Shown here piece after piece: positions 1 through 4,343 of a DNA stretch of 8,931 nucleotides. Each line of letters begins with the position of its first letter. The stretch's first letter is position 1. The notes beneath the pieces are model-generated. The model was not told the origin of the DNA. It searched no databases and worked only from the letters and a program-made list of their open reading frames with translations. A program made the position numbers and the translations under genes. Origin of the DNA: Fidelibacterota bacterium (GTDB lineage: Bacteria > Bipolaricaulota > Bipolaricaulia > UBA7950 > UBA9294); NCBI GenBank assembly GCA_024278395.1, contig JAJRTG010000119.1, forward strand, positions 1 to 8,931. The letters are read 5' to 3'.

Positions 1-311
1 TCGAGCTGCGCGTGTTCGAAGACGACGCCGGGAAGATGAACCTATCCCTCCAGGACGTGGATGGAGAGGTCCTCGCCGTCTCCCAGTTCACACTGTACGC
101 GGACGTACGCAAGGGCCGGCGTCCGAGCTTCATCGCCGCCGCGCCGCCGGAGGAGGCGGAACCCCTGTTCAACGCGTTCGTTGAACAGCTGCGCGCCGCC
201 GGGGTCAGGGTGCGGACGGGCCGGTTCGGGGCGAAGATGGAGGTGGAATTGCTGAACGACGGACCGGTTACAATCCTCCTCGAGGTTGCGCCCCCCAACG
301 AGAGGGGATAA
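1..311 (+). CDS. dtd: D-aminoacyl-tRNA deacylase, 3' part (5' end outside window)
   Basis: This enzyme hydrolyses D-amino acids mischarged onto tRNA and so protects translation from D-residues; it acts in the cytoplasm as a homodimer. The reading frame enters at base 3 and gives 102 residues before TAA at 309-311. The family is usually about 145-150 residues, so roughly 45 N-terminal residues lie left of the window. Visible hallmarks are SQFTLYAD followed by a basic KGRRPSF segment, and near the C-terminus NDGPVT, which carries the Gly-cisPro pair that rejects L-amino acids in the active site of a DTD dimer. The GTG at 12 is not the real start, because homology to the family continues upstream of it (ELRVFEDDAGKMN). 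rpmF follows after 43 bases on the same strand. No damage is visible in the part seen. Confidence 0.95.
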   Translation, partial: ELRVFEDDAGKMNLSLQDVDGEVLAVSQFTLYADVRKGRRPSFIAAAPPEEAEPLFNAFVEQLRAAGVRVRTGRFGAKMEVELLNDGPVTILLEVAPPNERG

Positions 312-354
312 ACTTCTTCTCCCATCCAACGGGACAAACGACTCAGGAGGAGAA

Positions 355-543
355 ATGGCTGTACCAAAATATAGGACTTCACGGGCAAAGGCGCGCGCGC
401 GGCGGACGCACCAGCGGCTGCGGGCCCCGGCGATCACCGAGTGTCCCCACTGCCACGAGCCGAAGCTTCCCCATCGCGCCTGCCCGCACTGCGGCTACTA
501 CAACGGGATGGAGATCATCGAGATAAAGGGAGAGGAGGAATAG
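355..543 (+). CDS. rpmF: 50S ribosomal protein L32 (zinc-binding form)
   Basis: This is a small structural protein of the large ribosomal subunit, 62 residues long. It opens with the typical MAVPKYRTSRAKAR, rich in basic residues for rRNA contact. It then carries a four-cysteine zinc site, CPHC at residues 30-33 and CPHC at 43-46, followed by GYYNG, so this is the zinc-containing (C+) form of L32. The ATG at 355 is chosen because AGGAGG at 345-350 lies four bases upstream and because L32 proteins begin MAVP. The longer open frame from 286 would overlap dtd and adds residues unlike L32. The acidic tail (KGEEE) is a little longer than in many homologues. It lies 43 bases after dtd on the same strand, probably co-transcribed. 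In many bacteria rpmF sits beside plsX or a DUF177 gene, so pairing with dtd is less usual. Confidence 0.97.
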   Translation: MAVPKYRTSRAKARARRTHQRLRAPAITECPHCHEPKLPHRACPHCGYYNGMEIIEIKGEEE

Positions 544-547
544 CCGC

Positions 548-799
548 TTATTCCTCCTTCTTCTTTCTCTTCACCTCGGCCTTGGCCCTCTTCTTTTCAA
601 TCTTCAGCTGCGCCTTGATCCTCTTCTCCTCCGGCCTCGAATCGTAGGGCCCAGCATCCATCCCCTTCCTCATTCGCCCGCGGCGGGCGATGATCCGCTC
701 GGCGAGGACGCGTCCGAAGTGCCCGACGAACCCGGCGGCAAGGACGGCCAAGATCCACTTGAGGACGTTCCACACGCTCTCCCAGTTCATCTCGTTCAT
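548..799 (-). CDS. Small membrane protein with charged C-terminal helix, unknown function
   Basis: I do not recognise this 83-residue protein. Residues 1-8 are short and polar. Residues 9-29 (VWNVLKWILAVLAAGFVGHFG) form one hydrophobic span with Trp near its start. A basic stretch follows (RVLAERIIARRGRMRKG, 30-46), which by the positive-inside rule suggests a cytoplasmic C-terminus. Residues 56-83 are almost entirely Lys, Arg, Glu and Ala and are likely one long charged helix. The ATG at 799 is preferred over the longer frame to 994, because everything upstream is low-complexity Arg/Ser/Pro of the shadow type. A GAGGAAAGG stretch lies about 12 bases upstream, a rather distant ribosome site. 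A second ATG at 790 is possible. The gene converges on rpmF with only four bases between stop codons. No terminator hairpin separates them, and no clear promoter is visible in 800-1026. Confidence 0.55.
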   Translation of the reverse strand: MNEMNWESVWNVLKWILAVLAAGFVGHFGRVLAERIIARRGRMRKGMDAGPYDSRPEEKRIKAQLKIEKKRAKAEVKRKKKEE

Positions 800-987
800 C
801 TTAGCCGCCCGCCTTTCCTCGAACAACCTCACCCCGTCCCGCGACAATCTCCCTTCTGACGCGGAAGCGCTGCGGAAGGGGTCACGCCCCGTCCAGGAAT
901 GCGGGCTATCCCACCACCAGCGGCTGCACCGAGCCGGGGACAGGAACCGCTCCACCGGCGGGAAGAGGGATCGTGATCCCCTCTCCC

Positions 988-1016
988 TTGACACGAAACT
1001 GCGTATCTTTTAACAT
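988..1016 (+). promoter_or_regulatory. Predicted sigma-70-type promoter for the tRNA cluster
   Basis: A perfect -35 element TTGACA (988-993) is followed after 17 bases by TAACAT (1011-1016), a four-of-six match to TATAAT. The predicted start, near 1023, is only a few bases before the first tRNA at 1027, giving a very short 5' leader. A small palindrome, GGGATC-GT-GATCCC (967-980), sits just upstream. This is predicted from sequence only. Confidence 0.55.
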
Positions 1017-1026
1017 CGAATCACTC

Positions 1027-1099
1027 GGGTCGTTAGCTCAACTGGCAGAGCAACGGACTCTTAATCCGTCGGTTGCAGGTTCGAGTCCTGCACGACCCA
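1027..1099 (+). tRNA. tRNA-Lys (anticodon CTT)
   Basis: A full cloverleaf of 73 bases can be folded by eye: acceptor GGGTCGT/ACGACCC, D stem GCTC/GAGC, anticodon stem ACGGA/TCCGT with loop CTCTTAA, and T stem GCAGG/CCTGC with loop TTCGAGT. The anticodon CTT is at 1060-1062 and reads AAG. The discriminator is A. CCA is not encoded, as the next base is G. It is the first gene of a six-tRNA cluster, directly behind the predicted promoter. Confidence 0.97.
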
Positions 1100-1106
1100 G
1101 AGAAGT

Positions 1107-1179
1107 GGGTCGTTAGCTCAGGGGTTAGAGCACCTGACTTTTAATCAGGGAGTCGCTGGTTCGAATCCAGCACGACCCA
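1107..1179 (+). tRNA. tRNA-Lys (anticodon TTT)
   Basis: A 73-base cloverleaf with the same acceptor stem as the preceding tRNA-Lys (GGGTCGT/ACGACCC), anticodon stem CCTGA/TCAGG, loop CTTTTAA and anticodon TTT at 1140-1142, reading AAA and AAG. The T arm is GCTGG-TTCGAAT-CCAGC. The discriminator is A and CCA is not encoded. It starts seven bases after the first tRNA-Lys, so the two lysine isoacceptors look like a tandem pair with different anticodon and T stems. Confidence 0.97.
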
Positions 1180-1197
1180 TCCCGAAACCGTGAATCC

Positions 1198-1270
1198 GTC
1201 CCCATCATCTAGCGGCCTAGGATACCGGGTTTTCATCCCGGCGGCAGGGGTTCAAATCCCCTTGGGGACG
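1198..1270 (+). tRNA. tRNA-Glu (anticodon TTC)
   Basis: A 73-base cloverleaf with acceptor GTCCCCA/TGGGGAC, anticodon stem CCGGG/CCCGG, loop TTTTCAT and anticodon TTC at 1232-1234. The T arm is AGGGG-TTCAAAT-CCCCT. The discriminator is G. CCA is not encoded; the next bases are CTT. It lies 18 bases after tRNA-Lys(TTT) and 38 bases before tRNA-Val. Confidence 0.96.
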
Positions 1271-1308
1271 CTTGAGAGTTTGCGCGGAGCGCGGGTGGAA
1301 AATATAAT

Positions 1309-1381
1309 GGGCGAGTAGCTCAGCTGGGAGAGCATCCGGCTTACATCCGGAAGGTCACAGGTTCGAGTCCTGTCTCGCCCA
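1309..1381 (+). tRNA. tRNA-Val (anticodon TAC)
   Basis: A 73-base cloverleaf with acceptor GGGCGAG/CTCGCCC, anticodon stem TCCGG/CCGGA, loop CTTACAT and anticodon TAC at 1342-1344. The T arm is ACAGG-TTCGAGT-CCTGT. The discriminator is A and CCA is not encoded. A perfect TATAAT (1303-1308) touches its 5' end, but a transcript started from it would begin inside the tRNA, so it is not taken as this gene's promoter. Confidence 0.97.
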
Positions 1382-1396
1382 GCGGCATGATTTTAC

Positions 1397-1475
1397 GGGG
1401 GCGTGGTCTAGTCTGGTCTAGGACGCTGGATTGTCACTCCAGAGATCGCCGGTTCAAATCCGGTCGTCCCCGCCA
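1397..1475 (+). tRNA. tRNA-Asp (anticodon GTC), CCA encoded
   Basis: Acceptor GGGGGCG pairs with CGTCCCC, including one G-T pair. The anticodon stem is CTGGA/TCCAG with loop TTGTCAC and anticodon GTC at 1433-1435. The T arm is GCCGG-TTCAAAT-CCGGT. The body is 76 bases, longer than its neighbours because the D loop has 11 bases. The octamer TGGTCTAG occurs twice there, at 1404-1411 and 1414-1421. The discriminator is G, and CCA is templated at 1473-1475, unlike the four tRNAs before it. Confidence 0.96.
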
Positions 1476-1479
1476 CAGA

Positions 1480-1555
1480 GCCGAGGTAGCTCAGTTGGTA
1501 GAGCACGGCCCTGAAAAGGCCGGTGTCCCCAGTTCGAATCTGGGCCTCGGCACCA
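1480..1555 (+). tRNA. tRNA-Phe (anticodon GAA), CCA encoded
   Basis: A 73-base cloverleaf plus templated CCA (1553-1555). Acceptor is GCCGAGG/CCTCGGC, D stem GCTC/GAGC, anticodon stem CGGCC/GGCCG with loop CTGAAAA and anticodon GAA at 1513-1515. The T arm is CCCAG-TTCGAAT-CTGGG. The discriminator is A. It is the last tRNA of the cluster. No terminator hairpin is visible between it and dnaA, so read-through from the tRNA unit into dnaA is possible. Confidence 0.97.
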
Positions 1556-1564
1556 GGCTTTCCC

Positions 1565-1594
1565 TTGACGGGGGAGGGTTCTATCCGCTATCTT
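1565..1594 (+). promoter_or_regulatory. Predicted promoter of dnaA
   Basis: TTGACG (1565-1570; five of six to TTGACA) is followed by an 18-base spacer and TATCTT (1589-1594; four of six to TATAAT). This would start a transcript at about 1601, giving a leader of only some 15 bases that still holds the ribosome site AGGGG (1604-1608). No DnaA box is seen here, so I find no evidence of the usual autoregulation at this promoter. The same nonamer TCCCTTGAC occurs at the tRNA promoter (984-992) and here (1561-1569). Confidence 0.5.
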
Positions 1595-1614
1595 AGAGCG
1601 ATGAGGGGCGTCAG

Positions 1615-2961
1615 ATGAACGAGAATCCCACGACCGTCTGGGAGAGCATCCTTTCCGGCCTACAACAGGAGATCCCACGCGCCAGCTTCGAAACCTGGTT
1701 CAGGGGGACACGTCCCCTGCGTCTGGAGAACGGCGCCCTCGTTGTTGCAGTCCCGGACAGCTTTATCAAGGGTGGGATAGAACGCCGTTACCGCACCCTT
1801 CTCGACCGGCTCGGAAAAATGGTGGGGGGAGACGGGTTCCGCATCGACCTGGAGATCGTTCCGCAGGAGAGCGATGACCTCGCCCCGCCGGTGATCCACA
1901 AGAGCGCGATCGCTCCCCAACAGTTGGGAGACACCCTCCCGCTCAACCCTGACTACACCTTCGATCAGTTCGTGCGCGGGAAGAACAACCACTTGGCCTA
2001 CGCAGCGTCGATGGCGGTCGCCGAAGCGCCTGGGAAGGCGTACAATCCGCTGTTCATCTACGGGAGCGTCGGGCTGGGGAAGACGCATCTCCTGCAGGCG
2101 ATCGGCAACTTCGTCCTCAGATCGGGGACGGCGAAGACGGTCGTCTACACGACTTCAGAACGGTTCGCCATCGAACTCATCAACTCGATCCGAAGCAACA
2201 CCACCTCCGCGTTCCGCGAGAAGTACCGGCGGATCGACCTGCTTCTGATCGACGACGTCCACTTCCTCCAGGGCAAAGAGGCGACCCAGGAGGAGCTCTT
2301 CCACACGTTCAACGAGCTGTACGGGAGCGAGAAGCAGATCGTCCTGTCGAGCGACCGGCCGCCGGAGGAGCTATCCGGGCTGCAGGAGCGGCTGGTATCC
2401 CGGTTCCGCTGGGGTCTGGTCGCAGATATCCAACCCCCGGACTTCGAGACGCGGATGGCGATCCTGCGCGAGAAGGCGCAACACCGCGGGTTGATGGTCG
2501 ACGACGACATCCTGGAGCTGATCGCAAGCAGGATATCCTCCAACGTCCGCGCCCTGGAGGGGGCGCTCGTCAAGGCGATCGCCTACGCCGAGCTGCAGGG
2601 GGAGACCCTCACCCCCAAGACCCTGGAGGAGATGCTCCCCGAGGAGGGGAAGCGGGAGCGGCTGACGGCCGAGCACATCAAGGACGAGGTAGCGGCCCGC
2701 TACCACCTGAAGCGCCGCGACCTTGAGGGGTCGAGCCGCAAGAAGGAGATCTCCCAAGCCCGGCATATCGCGATATACCTCACCCGCGAGCTCACAAACC
2801 AATCATTCCCCACGAGCGGAAAGCACTTCGGAAACCGCGACCACACGACGATAATGCACTCCTATATGAAGATAAAGTCCCTCATCGAGGAGATGCCGCT
2901 CCTCCACGCCGAGATCAGGGAGATCGAAGAGTCCCTGCGGGCCCGGTTTACCGTGGCATAA
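1615..2961 (+). CDS. dnaA: Chromosomal replication initiator protein DnaA
   Basis: DnaA is the AAA+ ATPase that binds DnaA boxes at oriC, melts the origin and helps recruit the replicative helicase. The 448-residue length is normal. Domain I (about 1-85) has the typical VWESILSGLQQEI and SFETWFRG. Domain II is very short. Domain III starts near NPDYTFDQFVRGKNN (111-125), with Walker A GSVGLGKT (150-157), Walker B LLLIDD (209-214), sensor 1 around SSDRPP (245-250) and the box VII arginine finger in SRFRWGL (262-268). Domain IV (about 350-448) is the DNA-binding helix-turn-helix part with the signature GNRDHTTIMHS (406-416). Small departures are Ser151 where GG is commoner in the P-loop, and Arg265 where Glu or Gly is usual in SRFxWG. 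The ATG at 1615 follows AGGGG by six bases. The origin lies directly downstream, and neither dnaN nor recF follows. Confidence 0.98.
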   Translation: MNENPTTVWESILSGLQQEIPRASFETWFRGTRPLRLENGALVVAVPDSFIKGGIERRYRTLLDRLGKMVGGDGFRIDLEIVPQESDDLAPPVIHKSAIAPQQLGDTLPLNPDYTFDQFVRGKNNHLAYAASMAVAEAPGKAYNPLFIYGSVGLGKTHLLQAIGNFVLRSGTAKTVVYTTSERFAIELINSIRSNTTSAFREKYRRIDLLLIDDVHFLQGKEATQEELFHTFNELYGSEKQIVLSSDRPPEELSGLQERLVSRFRWGLVADIQPPDFETRMAILREKAQHRGLMVDDDILELIASRISSNVRALEGALVKAIAYAELQGETLTPKTLEEMLPEEGKRERLTAEHIKDEVAARYHLKRRDLEGSSRKKEISQARHIAIYLTRELTNQSFPTSGKHFGNRDHTTIMHSYMKIKSLIEEMPLLHAEIREIEESLRARFTVA

Positions 2962-2995
2962 GCCGCAAAAAACGCTTCAAAAGGGGATTTCACGA

Positions 2996-3079
2996 AGTGG
3001 AAAAATATCCTTCCCCTGTGGAAAACCCTGGGGAAAAGGGGCCGAAAAAGGGTGAAAAAGAGCACTTGCCTGTGGAAAA
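2996..3079 (-). repeat. Left DnaA-box group (reverse orientation)
   Basis: Three nonamers read TTTTCCACA-like on the - strand: AGTGGAAAA (2996-3004, one mismatch), TGTGGAAAA (3017-3025, exact) and TGTGGAAAA (3071-3079, exact). The middle box lies in the loop of an inverted repeat, TTCCCC (3011-3016) with GGGGAA (3030-3035). Confidence 0.75.
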
Positions 3080-3127
3080 GTACGGTGCAAAAATCGGCGG
3101 CGGGCTTTCCTCAGCCCTTGTCCACTG

Positions 3128-3212
3128 TTTTCCACCGTTATGAACAACCTATCCACAGGGTTTTCCACAGGGCTGAGACGGGACCAGCTCGACAAAATTC
3201 CTCTTTTCCACA
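3128..3212 (+). repeat. Right DnaA-box group (forward orientation)
   Basis: Four nonamers lie on the + strand: TTTTCCACC (3128-3136), CTATCCACA (3149-3157), TTTTCCACA (3161-3169) and TTTTCCACA (3204-3212). The second and third form a perfect-phase 12-base tandem, each ending TCCACAGGG (3152-3160 and 3164-3172), so two DnaA molecules would bind side by side on nearly the same helix face. A more degenerate site, TTGTCCACT, lies at 3118-3126. Confidence 0.78.
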
Positions 3213-3250
3213 GACAAGTGTCCCGATAACTACAGCCACAGGTACTTGAA

Positions 3251-3784
3251 ATGAACTGGGTGAGAGAAGTACTGCAACGATACAACCTGGGTAAAGAGTT
3301 CGATCACTACCGCGTCCTCTCCCTGTGGGCAGCCGTCGCCGGCGAGCAGATCAACCGTCTCACCGAAGCAAGGGACTTCCGTGCCGGGAGGCTCACGATC
3401 TCCGTCTCCTCCCCCAGCGTAGCCCAGGAGCTCTCGCTCCTTCGCAGAAGATACATCGCGAGGATAAACGAGCTCGCCGGTGAGGAGGTCGTCAAGGAGA
3501 TCCGGTTCGTTCCCGGGAAGATAACCGCCTCGCGCCGGATCCCCCGCGTCTCCCCCGCCGCCTCCCATCGGGCGGAAGCACAGGCTCTGTTCGACGGGCT
3601 TCCGGATCGGGAGCTCCAACGCTCCTTCGAGCATCTCTACCTCACCCTACGTCAACGGGAGGCTTCCCTCCTCGCTGCCGGAGGGAAGCGGTGCTCCCGC
3701 TGTGGGGTCGTCTTCTTCGGAAAGGGTGATCTCTGCCCGGGCTGCCGTTTCGACCCGGTTGCGGGAGGGGAGGACGGGGGATAG
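3251..3784 (+). CDS. dciA: DciA-type (DUF721) helicase loader with C-terminal zinc ribbon
   Basis: DUF721/DciA proteins help load the replicative helicase DnaB in bacteria that lack DnaC or DnaI, acting at the origin with DnaA. This 177-residue protein has the DUF721 fold at residues 1-90. Family features visible are LGKEFDHYRVLSLWAAVAG with its conserved Trp26, then GRLTISVSSPSVAQELSLLRRRYIARINEL, then VKEIRFVPG. Residues 95-145 are Arg/Ala-rich and include a likely helix LQRSFEHLYLTLRQREASLLA. Residues 148-165 form a zinc-ribbon-like motif, CSRC and CPGC (Cys148, 151, 162, 165), which many DciA proteins lack. The ATG at 3251 has only a weak AGG (3240-3242) upstream. The gene abuts oriC, which fits the proposed job. 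hslV begins 12 bases after its stop. The family call is firm; the loader role here is inferred. Confidence 0.85.
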   Translation: MNWVREVLQRYNLGKEFDHYRVLSLWAAVAGEQINRLTEARDFRAGRLTISVSSPSVAQELSLLRRRYIARINELAGEEVVKEIRFVPGKITASRRIPRVSPAASHRAEAQALFDGLPDRELQRSFEHLYLTLRQREASLLAAGGKRCSRCGVVFFGKGDLCPGCRFDPVAGGEDGG

Positions 3785-3796
3785 AATGATGCGCTC

Positions 3797-4342
3797 ATGC
3801 GAAACCTGAGATCCACCACAATTCTAGCGATCCGCTCCGAGGACGAGCGGCGCGCCGTCGTTGCGAGCGACGGGCAGGCGACCCTGGAGACCACGGTGAT
3901 CAAGTCGAACACCAAGAAGGTCTACCGCCTGTTCGGGGACAAGGTACTTGTCGGGTTCGCCGGCGCGACCGCCGACTGCCTGGCCCTGCTCGACAAGTTC
4001 GAGGGGAAGCTCTCCAAGTACGACGGACGCCTGCGGAGGTCGGCGGTGGAGCTGACCAAGGAGTGGCGGACCGACCGGGTCCTGCGTCATCTGGAGGCGG
4101 TTTTGGTCGCGGCGAGCGAAGAGGGCCTCCTCATGATCTCCGGGGCGGGGGACGTTCTCGAGCCGGACGAAGGGGTGATCGGGATCGGATCCGGCGGGCC
4201 GTACGCCCTCGCTGCTGCGCGCGCGTTCCTCTCGGTCGGGGGGATCCCGATCGTCGAGGTGGCGAGAAGGTCGCTGGAGATCGCTGCTGCGATCGATATC
4301 TACACGAACGACCGGATCTCCCTGGAGGAGGTGAGCTGGTAG
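3797..4342 (+). CDS. hslV: HslV, peptidase subunit of the HslUV (ClpQY) protease
   Basis: HslV is a threonine peptidase that forms a double-hexamer chamber and degrades unfolded proteins fed in by the HslU ATPase, in the cytoplasm. The 181 residues match the family's usual length throughout: SDGQATLETTVIKSNTKKV, GFAGATADCLALLDKFE, AVELTKEWRTDRVLRHLEA and GIGSGGPYALAAARA. Thr7 of the TT pair aligns with the catalytic N-terminal Thr1; Asp25 and Lys41 align with Asp17 and Lys33 of the mature E. coli enzyme. Six residues (MRNLRS) precede the Thr, so this copy must be processed or use a non-standard N-terminus, as in some Gram-positive and Thermotoga homologues. The ATG at 3797 has no good ribosome site close by; GGACGGGGG lies about 15 bases upstream inside dciA. 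The dciA stop is in the same frame just upstream, so translational coupling is likely. hslU follows after one base. Confidence 0.96.
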   Translation: MRNLRSTTILAIRSEDERRAVVASDGQATLETTVIKSNTKKVYRLFGDKVLVGFAGATADCLALLDKFEGKLSKYDGRLRRSAVELTKEWRTDRVLRHLEAVLVAASEEGLLMISGAGDVLEPDEGVIGIGSGGPYALAAARAFLSVGGIPIVEVARRSLEIAAAIDIYTNDRISLEEVSW

Positions 4343-4343
4343 G

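Larger units (their letters stand above)
2962..3250 (+). other. Predicted chromosomal origin of replication (oriC)
   Basis: This 289-base non-coding region between dnaA and dciA is dense in DnaA-box nonamers. The exact sequence TTTTCCACA occurs four times (3017-3025 and 3071-3079 on the - strand; 3161-3169 and 3204-3212 on the + strand). Near matches lie at 2996-3004 (- strand, 8/9), 3128-3136 (TTTTCCACC) and 3149-3157 (CTATCCACA, 8/9 to the classic TTATCCACA). The left boxes all point one way and the right boxes the other, around a GC-rich centre. The AT-richest parts are the first 50 bases and 2999-3009, which are candidate unwinding sites, but no long AT-rich tract or clear DnaA-trio array is visible. 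The location next to dnaA and a helicase-loader gene strongly supports origin function. This is a prediction, not a mapped origin. Confidence 0.88.

Noticed and set aside
286..354. Longer N-terminus for rpmF starting at 286
   Set aside because: It overlaps the end of dtd and adds residues unlike L32. ATG at 355 has an ideal AGGAGG and gives the normal MAVPKYR start.
800..994. Extension of the - strand membrane protein to 994
   Set aside because: The added 65 residues are low-complexity Arg/Ser/Pro with no ribosome site, typical of a shadow frame, and no membrane or domain features start there.
1303..1308. Perfect TATAAT directly before tRNA-Val, with TTGCGC 17 bases upstream (1280-1285)
   Set aside because: Transcription would begin about seven bases downstream, inside the mature tRNA, so it could not make a complete tRNA-Val. 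It could at most serve the Asp and Phe genes downstream.
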